A DNA stretch of 60,783 nucleotides from assembly GCA_902767725.1 (NCBI GenBank), contig CACXIM010000011.1, positions 1 through 60,783 of the forward strand, read 5' to 3'. The notes beneath the pieces are model-generated. The model was not told where the DNA came from, did not search any database, and saw only the letters and a list, made by a program, of their open reading frames with translations. Source of the stretch: an uncultured Bacteroidia bacterium. Its GTDB lineage: Bacteria; Bacteroidota; Bacteroidia; Bacteroidales; F082. Made by a program: the position numbers and the translations under genes. Shown here in pieces: positions 51,763-60,243 of the stretch; positions within the stretch are counted from its first letter, which is position 1; every line of letters begins with the position of its first letter.

Positions 51763-52121
51763 CTACCTAGGATTTTCATCACTTCTTCCTTCGAGAGCTG
51801 ACGGTATTTGTGCTGCATGTCGGCAAAGAAATCCACTTGGAAATACTCCTCGTCGTAAAACGACAGCTTCGAATTGGTGTTAGGAGTACATTCCAAATAA
51901 ACGATGTCTTCCAATTGCAGGTTTTTTGCTTCACAAATCTGGTCGGCGAGCTTGCGACCGGCGTAGGTCACGGAAGTACCTGGGTTGTCTTGATACAATT
52001 CGGTCACGATGACGTATGTCTTGCCTTCCACTTCCCTGATCTTCAATCCGCAAGTCGATTCCATGTCCCATTCGCCTTTAAAGGGAAATATCTCGTCGTA
52101 ATATTCTGGTGATACTTTCAT
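51759..52121 (-). CDS. Small conserved hypothetical protein of the cluster
   Basis: A 120-residue, mostly polar cytoplasmic protein of unknown function. MKVSPEYYDEIFPFKGEWDM starts it, YVIVTELYQDNPGTSVTYAG and DIVYLECTPNTNSKLSFYD are strand-rich, and the C-terminus is KYRQLSKEEVMKILGR. There is no signal peptide or membrane helix. It is coupled to the esterase gene by a 4-base overlap, which suggests a direct role in the same pathway. Confidence 0.6.
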   Translation of the reverse strand: MKVSPEYYDEIFPFKGEWDMESTCGLKIREVEGKTYVIVTELYQDNPGTSVTYAGRKLADQICEAKNLQLEDIVYLECTPNTNSKLSFYDEEYFQVDFFADMQHKYRQLSKEEVMKILGR

Positions 52122-52127
52122 GAATTC

Positions 52128-52163
52128 AAAATTGATAATTGAAAATTGATAATTGAAAATTCA
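52128..52163. repeat. 14-bp microrepeat in the intergenic gap
   Basis: AAATTGATAATTGA occurs twice in tandem (52128-52141, 52142-52155) followed by AAATTCAA. It fills most of the gap between the radical SAM gene and the 120-residue gene. Confidence 0.75.
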
Positions 52164-52177
52164 AAGATCCGCATTCC

Positions 52178-53512
52178 TCATTCAGCATTTCTGACTATAA
52201 GCTTTTGGCTTTCCGTTCTCACGTTGACATTGCGTTTGCTGCGGTCCACATCACGGCCAAATGATTTGTTGATCAAACGGCGGTCACGTTGACGGTAGGT
52301 ACCGTCCTCCATCTCACGCAAGGCCACATTGCAGAACAAGCGGAACATCTTTGCCTCTTGACTCTCGCTGGCATAGAAACTCTTCCATGCGTATTCGTAA
52401 AGATCCTGCAACTTCTCCGGCGTCATGTGCTTGGGCTGATATACCACCTGACCGGCATTGTAGTGGTCCCAATCGAAGTCGAAGATGCGGCCCTGACGCA
52501 ACAAGTCGTCGTGACCTTTGGTGTGCGGGAAAGGCGCAAAAATGGTGAACTCGGCCAGATCGAGATCGATTTCACCTAAGAAATCAATCAAGCGCTTGAT
52601 GTCATCTTCGGTTTGGTTGTCAAGGCCAAAGAGGATGGTGCCTTCCACACCGATGCCATAGTCATGATAGCGCTTCACACGCTCCTTGATGTAGTCGGAG
52701 GTGTCATAAACAGCTTGATACACATACCAGGCACCTGCCTTGGCGGCCAGGTCGAGCACTTCAGGGTCGTCTTCGATGGTGTGGCTGATCCATTTCTTTT
52801 TCAGTGGTGCAATGGCACGGAAGAGGTCCATTTCCCACTGTTTGTCTTGCGCCAATGAGTTGTCGACGATGAATAGGCGGTTGTTATCGATGCCCGCCAT
52901 GTCTTCCACCACCTTGTCGACAGGACGCGGACGGAACTTACGGCCTCCTAGATAGGAAACTGCGCATGGATAGCAGCTGAAACGGCAGCCACGACTTGCA
53001 TTGAAGAGGTCGACCATCTGCACACCCTTATGGTTGTATAGGTCACGCTTGTAAAGGTCGCGACGGCAGGGGCCCACCGTTGCAATATCCGGCATGTTGC
53101 CGATGTAATTGTATATCTTCTTCAGGCAGCCGTTCTTCCAGTCTTGGATGACTTGCTCCGAACGACCTTCCGACTCACCCAAAAACACGCTGTCGACATG
53201 GTTCACCATCTCCTCGGCGTGCAACATGGTAGAGATGCCACCAGCTAAGACGGTTTTACCGCGTTTGTGGTATTCGTCTGCAATGGCCCAGCCACGTTTC
53301 ACCTGCGTGGTAAGCATCATGGAAAGGGCCACAAGATCGCACTCCTCGTCAAAATCGATAGGTTCCACATTCTCGTCGGTGAACGAAATGTCGACATATT
53401 CAGGCAAAGTGGCAGCAAAAGCCACAGGGCCATGAGGCGGTAGGTTGAATGTCGTTTGGCCCGGTAGTTTGTTCCACTTCGGATAAATAAGTTTCAGTTT
53501 TATCGTTTCCAT
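52178..53512 (-). CDS. B12-binding-type radical SAM protein
   Basis: A 444-residue protein. The N-terminal 130 residues form a Rossmann-like B12-binding-type domain (CDLVALSMMLTTQVKRGWAI, GGISTMLHAEEMV) without the DxHxxG motif. NASRGCRFSCYPCAVSYLGG then gives the CX3CX2C cluster (C176, C180, C183) in place at the start of the radical SAM barrel. EGTILFGLDNQTEDDIKRLI is a typical later strand-helix. Members of this group perform methylations and rearrangements in hopanoid, bacteriochlorin and natural-product synthesis. The start METIKLK follows the promoter box at 53538-53531; the ATG at 53533 lies within it. Confidence 0.85.
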   Translation of the reverse strand: METIKLKLIYPKWNKLPGQTTFNLPPHGPVAFAATLPEYVDISFTDENVEPIDFDEECDLVALSMMLTTQVKRGWAIADEYHKRGKTVLAGGISTMLHAEEMVNHVDSVFLGESEGRSEQVIQDWKNGCLKKIYNYIGNMPDIATVGPCRRDLYKRDLYNHKGVQMVDLFNASRGCRFSCYPCAVSYLGGRKFRPRPVDKVVEDMAGIDNNRLFIVDNSLAQDKQWEMDLFRAIAPLKKKWISHTIEDDPEVLDLAAKAGAWYVYQAVYDTSDYIKERVKRYHDYGIGVEGTILFGLDNQTEDDIKRLIDFLGEIDLDLAEFTIFAPFPHTKGHDDLLRQGRIFDFDWDHYNAGQVVYQPKHMTPEKLQDLYEYAWKSFYASESQEAKMFRLFCNVALREMEDGTYRQRDRRLINKSFGRDVDRSKRNVNVRTESQKLIVRNAE

Positions 53513-53530
53513 TTCATATTGTTGAATCTG

Positions 53531-53538
53531 CAAAAATA
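53531..53538 (-). promoter_or_regulatory. -7 box before the radical SAM gene
   Basis: TATTTTTG on the minus strand in the 41-bp gap after the FAD enzyme gene, 18 bases before the radical SAM start. It may be an internal promoter for the distal half of the cluster. Confidence 0.5.
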
Positions 53539-53553
53539 CAAAAAAAATATATG

Positions 53554-56544
53554 CTATTCAGTTTTGTTGATTTTGCGGACTATGGCATTGGGCTCCAAGA
53601 AGGCCTCCGCCGTCTGTATCGCGGTAAGTGAAACACCGCATAGACCATGAATATTAACGTTTTGTCCCGTCAAAAACAGGTTTTTAACTTTCGTGAAGAC
53701 AGACATTTGCGAGAGCATGATGTTGTGGCTGTCTTTCAGGAAACCGTAGTTGGAGCCTTCCTTGTTGCCGTAATAGTCGCGGATGGTGAGCGGCGATGAG
53801 GCCATTACGAAATCAATGCCGTCGCGGAATCCAGGATGACTTTTTTCCATGAAATCGAGCACCTGCTCGGTCATCTGCTGTTTCCATTTTTCGTAGGCCT
53901 CTCCCCTATGACCCACCTTGGTATCATCCCACTGTTTAACCCATCCGTAGTCCATCTCGCCGATGATCACCATGGTCTCGGCAAACGCACCTTGGTTTTC
54001 AACGGCTGGGGTGTAATACATCAGGCTATTAGGCCAGTCTTCCTGCCGCAACACTTTGAGGTTGAATTGCGAATCGTACCTTGAAAGACAATAGTTGGTG
54101 TGGTTGACGTAGGGAAAAGCTTTTTCCTTGAATTTCACGTAGACCTTGAAACTGGAATACGTTTCGGGAATCGATTGCAGCCTTTTCCTGAACGAAATCG
54201 GGAAAGCCTTATCGCCCACCAGATGTAAGAGCACGTCGGGGTGCACATCCGAGATGTATCCATCGGCACGATAAGTGTGGCCTTTTCGGGTGACCACTTT
54301 CTTCACTTCGTGGTCTTCCACCTCGATTTGAATGACTTCTTCGTTGGCAAGCACTTGTCCACCAGTCTCTTCTATGACCCCTTTCAACAAATCCGCCATC
54401 TGTTGACTGCCACCGACAAACTGGTAGGTGCCACCGATGTGCAGTACACCGAGCAAGGCAGCCATGAAAGCAGGTGTCGTGCCAGTCACCCCACCGAAGA
54501 GCGGACTGATGTAGGACAACAAGCCTTTCAGTTTCGGGTCTTTGATGTAACGGTCCATCAACTCATCGTAAGGCAAAATGGCGTCTTCCGACACCGACAT
54601 GAACATCTGTGAGGGTCTTTCTCGCAAATAGAACAGATCTTCTTCTTCCGAAAGGGCATACATCTTCTCGACGTATGCTTTGATGTTGTCTTTTTCACTG
54701 GGGAAAAGTTCAGCCAAATAGTTGATATATTGTTCTTTGCCTCGAGGAAGTCGATAGGAAGTACCATCCTCAAGCACCGTCACCACATCGTAGCCGTCCT
54801 CGTCCATGGCGCGAAGCGAGAGATGATCCATAATACCGAGATAGGAAAAGAGTTTGCGCAACTGTCCCACCTCGTTGAAACCACCAAACACGTGCATGCC
54901 CGTGGGGAAACTGACGCCTTTTCTCTTGAAGTTCTGCAAGCCGCCACCGATGATGGTGTTTTTCTCCAACACGGTCACCTTAAAGCCTTCTTTGGCCAAC
55001 AAGGCACCCGAAACGAGTCCGCCCAAACCGCCGCCAATAACGACAACGGTCTTTCGGTTGGCTTCCACCATCTGTTGCCGCACCTTTTCTTCGCCCAACA
55101 GGTGTTGACACACCGTCATCGTGCCCACCAACACGCCTAACATACCGTGCGAATTGATGTTTTGCCCCACCAGAAGCAGGTTGGAGACTTTGGTCTTGAA
55201 CGACACCCTGTCGGCAATGTTGTTCACTTTTTTGGCAAGGCCGTAGATGGAGCCTTCGGGCGTCAGCGTATAGTCGCGATAAGTCAAGGGGGTGGCGGCA
55301 TAATAATCGGCCAAGGATTCACGGAATCCAGGAAAGTCTTGTTCAACGGCATCGATAAGACGTTCGGCCATGTCGTGTTTGAACTGTTCGTAGTCCTTGC
55401 CCCTGTGGCCAATGGACGTTTCGCTCCATTGCTTCATCGCATCCATTGACATATAAGCCAAAACGACGCCTCCGCGGGCGGTCTTGGGATGAGGCTCATG
55501 GCAATGGTGCATATAGAGATAACCTTGGGGCCAAGTGTCGTCGATCGTTCCGCTCATCTTCCAAGGCGAATCGGTGTGGAAACCATAGAAATTGGAGTTG
55601 TTGTAAGGCATCGCCCCCTCCTTGAAACGAAGGAAGAGCGAAAACACCGAGACGGTGTCGGGAATGCCCTTAATCCGTGATTTGTAAGCCTCAGTGAAGA
55701 TGCTAGGCTCCACCAAATTCACCAACTGCTTAGGATTGACATCCGAAATGACCACATCGGCAGCGAAGGTCATGCCGTTTTCAGTAACCACACCCGTAGC
55801 TTTTTTTCCTTCCACCAGAATTCGGCTCACCTTGTGACGAGTTAGGATGGTGCCGCCATATTGCTCAAGCACCTGACGCAAGGCCTTCACTATGGCGTCG
55901 CTGCCACCCACGATGCGAAAGGCGCTTTTGTTGTAGAAATCGAAGATGAAAGCATGGGTGGCAAAGGGTGTATTGTCTTTTTGGGCCGCATAAAGCGAAA
56001 GGTTGCCTACCAATACCTCACGCAGCAATGGGTCGGTGATGGTTTGATCGATTACCTCGCTTAAACTTTGATACAGCAACTTGTCGTCTATAAAACGGCT
56101 CTCGGCAACGCACTTCTGCAAGTCTCGAAAAGGTGACAAACCGGCCACATGCTCCACCAGGTCGCAATAGCGCTCAAGGTTCTCCCTTTGCGAAGAAAAA
56201 CGCTGTGCAAACTTTTCAATGAAAGCCTCGCGACCATTGGGAAAAGCGAAACGCTCACCATTCAACGCTACTACATCGTAAGCTTGCGTATCCAACCGAT
56301 TGAATTGGACTTTATCCTTGATTTCGAGATAATTGAAATAATGCGAAAGCACCTGGTCGTCGTCGAGACTGCCAATGAAATGCATCCCCGTCTCAAACTT
56401 CACTCCGTCGCGAGTGAAGCATTGCAGACAGCCGCCCACCTGTGAGGCCTGCTCCAAAATAGTAACTTCATAGCCGTTTTTCGCCAAGATGACACCTGCC
56501 GAAAGACCGCCTAAGCCGCTCCCTATGATGATGCATTTCTTCAT
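53554..56544 (-). CDS. Double FAD oxidoreductase (phytoene desaturase/retinol saturase-like tandem fusion)
   Basis: A 996-residue fusion of two complete CrtI-type FAD enzymes. Domain 1 (1-490) starts with IIIGSGLGGLSAGVILAKNG and ends with LLLVGQNINSHGMLGVLVG. Domain 2 (about 499-996) starts with VVVIGGGLGGLVSGALLAKEG (GxGxxG at 504-509) and ends with LFLTGQNVNIHGLCGVSLT. Both halves carry the GMHFIGS/GMHVFGG segment and a TYRDYTLTPEGS/TIRDYYGNKEGS block. Relatives desaturate, isomerise or saturate polyene chains. Family members are normally about 500 residues, so this is a tandem duplication with fusion. Its start overlaps the MMPL gene by 4 bases. Confidence 0.88.
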   Translation of the reverse strand: MKKCIIIGSGLGGLSAGVILAKNGYEVTILEQASQVGGCLQCFTRDGVKFETGMHFIGSLDDDQVLSHYFNYLEIKDKVQFNRLDTQAYDVVALNGERFAFPNGREAFIEKFAQRFSSQRENLERYCDLVEHVAGLSPFRDLQKCVAESRFIDDKLLYQSLSEVIDQTITDPLLREVLVGNLSLYAAQKDNTPFATHAFIFDFYNKSAFRIVGGSDAIVKALRQVLEQYGGTILTRHKVSRILVEGKKATGVVTENGMTFAADVVISDVNPKQLVNLVEPSIFTEAYKSRIKGIPDTVSVFSLFLRFKEGAMPYNNSNFYGFHTDSPWKMSGTIDDTWPQGYLYMHHCHEPHPKTARGGVVLAYMSMDAMKQWSETSIGHRGKDYEQFKHDMAERLIDAVEQDFPGFRESLADYYAATPLTYRDYTLTPEGSIYGLAKKVNNIADRVSFKTKVSNLLLVGQNINSHGMLGVLVGTMTVCQHLLGEEKVRQQMVEANRKTVVVIGGGLGGLVSGALLAKEGFKVTVLEKNTIIGGGLQNFKRKGVSFPTGMHVFGGFNEVGQLRKLFSYLGIMDHLSLRAMDEDGYDVVTVLEDGTSYRLPRGKEQYINYLAELFPSEKDNIKAYVEKMYALSEEEDLFYLRERPSQMFMSVSEDAILPYDELMDRYIKDPKLKGLLSYISPLFGGVTGTTPAFMAALLGVLHIGGTYQFVGGSQQMADLLKGVIEETGGQVLANEEVIQIEVEDHEVKKVVTRKGHTYRADGYISDVHPDVLLHLVGDKAFPISFRKRLQSIPETYSSFKVYVKFKEKAFPYVNHTNYCLSRYDSQFNLKVLRQEDWPNSLMYYTPAVENQGAFAETMVIIGEMDYGWVKQWDDTKVGHRGEAYEKWKQQMTEQVLDFMEKSHPGFRDGIDFVMASSPLTIRDYYGNKEGSNYGFLKDSHNIMLSQMSVFTKVKNLFLTGQNVNIHGLCGVSLTAIQTAEAFLEPNAIVRKINKTE

Positions 56545-59500
56545 TTCAAAAAATCTTGTGTTTCAATAACATACTCACATTGCGGAACCGCTTCGCCATG
56601 CTGCACAAAATGCAAGTTCTCGGGGATATGGCTGCAATGCGAGGCTAACAGGAACTTGTCTTCATCCGCCTCAATAGCATAGACCTGGGCATCGCGATGC
56701 ACCAAAGCCACGGTCCATGCTAATTCGCCATAGCCGCTGTTTTGGATTATAATGGACTTCTGTTCCATGGCATCGATTTCTGAAGCCTGTGCCTTGATTT
56801 TCTTCAAGTTGCGGCGACATACTCGTTCCACTTCCGGACCTTTGTAGATGTATTTGTAACGCACGAATGGAAGCACATATTCCGTGTTTTCCAATTGGTT
56901 TCTGAGTTCGGCAAAATGCTGGGTATAGTAAGCGCGGAACTGCGACGTCAAAGCGCGAGTTTCCATTGTGGCTAATTCTTCGTATGGCTTACGTTGTTCG
57001 ATCACCACATGCAATTGTCCTTCGCGCAAAACAACGTCCTTTTTGGGCATCACATGGTTGGCACCGTGGATGAAAACAGGCAGAATATCCAGTTTGAGTG
57101 ACTGTGCCAGTTGGAACGCACCCTTATGGAAACGAAGGATTTCACCCGTCTCGGAGCGCGTGCCTTCGGGGAAGACCACCACGGAATAGCCGCGTTCCAC
57201 CAAGTTCTGCAAGCGTTCCAGGTTTTTGTCGTAACCGTCCGAAACGGGATAATACTCGGCATAGCGAATGACGAGGCCGTAAATTGGGTTTTTCCACACC
57301 CAGTCGGTCGTCAGCAACACTACCTTGGGATTCAACATGATAGTGCACAACAGGTCGAGGTGTGACTGGTGGTTAGCGATGATGACGGCAGGTTTTTCAA
57401 AGGTTTCGCCATATTTGTTGTCCAAATGGAACTTCACGCCAGGTAGCAGTTTCAAAGCGATGCGCATGAAAGCCGCTATCAACCGATGGAAACAATAGCG
57501 TTTCTTCTCGGTATTGGGGCCCAATATCATGTAAACCAAGGTAAACGGCGTAAAAATAAAGAACACGAAAACGACGAAGACCAACAAGGATAATAGGGTA
57601 TAAATGAGTCGTTTCAATGTCAATGGTACCTCACGGAGTTGGCCTTTTTTCTTGGTTAGCCAGCCGAAGACGATGGGCGGAAGGTAGCAGGCCATCAGGA
57701 CCACAGTTGCCATGCCGATGATGGCAACCTCGGCCAAGGAACGCATGGCGGGATGCTTGGCGAAGATTAAAGTGCCTATACCGATAAACATCAGGATACC
57801 ACTGAGGATAACACTATTGCGGTAGTTCTTCAGCATCCGCTTGCCGTAGGCGTATTCGTAGAGCAAACCCTCGGTAATGAAGATGGTGTAGTCGTCGCCC
57901 TGGCCGAAAATGAAGGTGGCCAAGATGATGTTGATGATGTTGAACTTGATATCGACCAGATTCATGATGCCCAAGATCCAGGCCCAGCCGACTGTCAGCG
58001 GCAAAAAGGCTAACAAGGCCAATTCCAGTCGCCCAAACGAGAGACAGAGGAAGAAAAACACCAAGATGCTGCACACATAAAGGATGTAGTCGAAATCGCT
58101 TGACAGTGCACTCACCAAATTGTTGCCCACATCGCTGATACTGAAAGCGAAGCCATTAGAAACCGAGGTCCCTGAGCCCGTCGAAGGGCCGGCTTGAAGG
58201 GTCGTCATTTCTGGATTGCTTCGTCGTCCCTCCTCGCAATGACGCGAAGCGACCACAAGCCTGATCTGTTCCTTCACCGCCTCCGATTCCTCCATCGGCA
58301 CCCGCACAAAATTCACCACCCGAGCCACCGAATCGTGCTGCAGCATATAGTTGCCACACAAGGGGAGCAGCGGCTCCATCTCGGTTTCGGCCAAAGGCTG
58401 ATAGTCCTTGGTGATACCCTCAATAAATGGGGCAAAAGCGTTTTCTGTGAAACCTGCTTTCACCGCTTCAATCTTGACTTGCTCGGCCAAGTCAGCATGG
58501 CGTTGCCAGAACGCTTGCCACAACTCCAACGACTTCTCTTGTCTTTCCACAGAAGGCAACAAACCATCCATGCCTGAGATGCTGTATTCCACACTATCGG
58601 GAATCGAGTGTTTCAGTTGGGCAATGATGCTTTCGTTTTGCTTGATGGCTTCTTGAAAATCTGTGGCTTCCGAAACCACATAGATCAAGTCAGTCTCCCC
58701 TTCTTTTTGCAACGATTCGCTCAGCAAGGCCAAGTCTTCCTGCTCTTGGCGGGTCATATAGTTGATGTTGTGAAGGTCGGCATCAAAAGCGGCTTCTTTA
58801 CCGAAATAACCGAGTATCAGTGTGATGATTACCAAAGGCCAGAAAGCGTAGAGCTTGACTTTGCGCCACCATTCCGAAGGGGCTTTGCCGTCATCGACGA
58901 AGAGTTTCTTGGTCTTTTTCGGCACCACGGCAAACAAAGGCAGGAAGACCATCACGAAGAGTATCGTACCCACCAAGGTCAAAGCACCAAAGAGCCCCAA
59001 GTCGCGCATGGCTTCGGCTTTCACGAAGACAAGGCAGGCAAAGGCCGCTACGGTGGTGATGTTGCCGATGACCAAAGGCTGGATGACATCCTTCAAGGCC
59101 TCGCGTTTGTTGGGCTCCTGCTTGATGTGGTCGAGGTAATGCAAGGGATAGTTGACCGCGATGCCCACGATGACCGAGCCGATGCCCACCACGATGATGG
59201 AGATGCTCGTCTTGAACAAGGCGATGACCGCCAAAGCAAAGATCCATCCGAAAAGAATGGCGATGCCGAGCCACAACAGGTTGCGCTTGCGCGCCATGGT
59301 AAACATCAAAATGCCAAAGATGAGCACCAAAGCCAAGGCAATGGAGAGATAGCTGTCGTGCTTGATTTGTCGCGCATTGGTGACGGCAATGGTAGGCGCG
59401 CCGACAGCTGAAATCTTTACCTCTGGATGCTCGCTCTCGGTCAGTTCAGTCACCTTATCGATCAAATCGACGATTTTGGCATTGCCTTGGGTGTCGCTGC

Positions 59501-60176
59501 CCGAGAAAGGCGACGAGAAGAAGGCAAAGCCTTTGTCGCCGCTTTCGTTGAAGAGGTATTCATCCTCCAAGCGGTAGTTTTGTGTGGGATTGAGCGCATT
59601 GAGCCGTTGTAAAGCGGGCGAATAGAGGTTGAGTGGATCTGCCTTGACACCATCCACCACAAAACCAGCCGTGGGCATGGAGAGCATCCGCTTGATGTTG
59701 GCCATGCTGGTGGCTACATGCTCGGGATTAGCCAACAAGGAGTCCATGCGTTGGTAGTCAGCTTCGGTGAGAAACAAGGCTTGGTTTTCGCGGATGAAGT
59801 CGATGGCGTCAAACACTTGGCTGCCGTCGACACGACATTGCAAGTCGCTGACGATTTGGGCGGTATCTGTTTCTTTCCAATGGCTCTCAAAGGCATCCAT
59901 GGCCTCCATGATGGCGTCAATGGCCTCGTCGCCAGCTAATTGGGTGGTATCGGCAGAGAAAATGACTGTGATTTGGCCTTGGTTGCCCAAGTCGTTGTAG
60001 ACCGAGGTGTAGCGTTCCTTTTCGGGGTCGGTGGGCAGGAAGTCGGCGATATTCTCCTTATAGTCCAGACGCAGTGCCGAAAACACGCACAGGGCTGTGA
60101 CAACCAGCAATAGGGCTATCGAGAAGGCCTTGTGTTTCGACAGGTAGTCATAGATATTGAGGAAGAACTTGTTCAT
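56541..60176 (-). CDS. MMPL/RND exporter fused to a PlsC-type acyltransferase and a C-terminal Rossmann-like tail
   Basis: A 1211-residue inner membrane protein. Residues 1-900 form a two-repeat MMPL/RND transporter: an N-terminal helix, a large periplasmic loop, a block of helices from about 285 (LSIALALVLIFGILMF), a second loop, and a second helix block from about 690 (FDYILYVCSILVFFFLCLSF), with GQGDDYTIFITEG as a family motif. Residues 930-1100 are a PlsC-like acyltransferase with NHQSHLD (HX4D, 935) and VVFPEGTRS (about 1002). The last 90 residues (IIIQNSGYGELAWTVALV, VYAIEADEDK) look like a partial methyltransferase-type Rossmann fold. Residues of about 644-670 come from an inserted DNA repeat. 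MMPL exporters are standard in aryl-polyene clusters. Confidence 0.88.
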   Translation of the reverse strand: MNKFFLNIYDYLSKHKAFSIALLLVVTALCVFSALRLDYKENIADFLPTDPEKERYTSVYNDLGNQGQITVIFSADTTQLAGDEAIDAIMEAMDAFESHWKETDTAQIVSDLQCRVDGSQVFDAIDFIRENQALFLTEADYQRMDSLLANPEHVATSMANIKRMLSMPTAGFVVDGVKADPLNLYSPALQRLNALNPTQNYRLEDEYLFNESGDKGFAFFSSPFSGSDTQGNAKIVDLIDKVTELTESEHPEVKISAVGAPTIAVTNARQIKHDSYLSIALALVLIFGILMFTMARKRNLLWLGIAILFGWIFALAVIALFKTSISIIVVGIGSVIVGIAVNYPLHYLDHIKQEPNKREALKDVIQPLVIGNITTVAAFACLVFVKAEAMRDLGLFGALTLVGTILFVMVFLPLFAVVPKKTKKLFVDDGKAPSEWWRKVKLYAFWPLVIITLILGYFGKEAAFDADLHNINYMTRQEQEDLALLSESLQKEGETDLIYVVSEATDFQEAIKQNESIIAQLKHSIPDSVEYSISGMDGLLPSVERQEKSLELWQAFWQRHADLAEQVKIEAVKAGFTENAFAPFIEGITKDYQPLAETEMEPLLPLCGNYMLQHDSVARVVNFVRVPMEESEAVKEQIRLVVASRHCEEGRRSNPEMTTLQAGPSTGSGTSVSNGFAFSISDVGNNLVSALSSDFDYILYVCSILVFFFLCLSFGRLELALLAFLPLTVGWAWILGIMNLVDIKFNIINIILATFIFGQGDDYTIFITEGLLYEYAYGKRMLKNYRNSVILSGILMFIGIGTLIFAKHPAMRSLAEVAIIGMATVVLMACYLPPIVFGWLTKKKGQLREVPLTLKRLIYTLLSLLVFVVFVFFIFTPFTLVYMILGPNTEKKRYCFHRLIAAFMRIALKLLPGVKFHLDNKYGETFEKPAVIIANHQSHLDLLCTIMLNPKVVLLTTDWVWKNPIYGLVIRYAEYYPVSDGYDKNLERLQNLVERGYSVVVFPEGTRSETGEILRFHKGAFQLAQSLKLDILPVFIHGANHVMPKKDVVLREGQLHVVIEQRKPYEELATMETRALTSQFRAYYTQHFAELRNQLENTEYVLPFVRYKYIYKGPEVERVCRRNLKKIKAQASEIDAMEQKSIIIQNSGYGELAWTVALVHRDAQVYAIEADEDKFLLASHCSHIPENLHFVQHGEAVPQCEYVIETQDFLK
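58168..58244. repeat. Compound repeat inserted in the MMPL exporter gene
   Basis: The first part (58168-58193) is the 26-bp CCCGTCGAAGGGCC-type repeat also found inverted at 13881-13906. The second part (58203-58244) is bounded by CGTCATT and AATGACG and contains GGATTGCTTCGTCG and CCTCGCAATGACG, another widespread bacterial repeat. On the coding strand it gives RHCEEGRRSNPEMTT and AGPSTGSGTS. The reading frame is kept. Confidence 0.85.
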
Positions 60177-60243
60177 CAGGATTTCTTGTTATTGATCAAG
60201 AATGTAGAGAATTTGAGATTTAATTATTGAAAATCATTTGGAA

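Noticed and set aside
52128-52163. Iteron-like origin or binding site
   Set aside because: Only two and a half 14-bp units are present in an AT-rich gap. This is a common microrepeat type in Bacteroidota and has no replication gene nearby.
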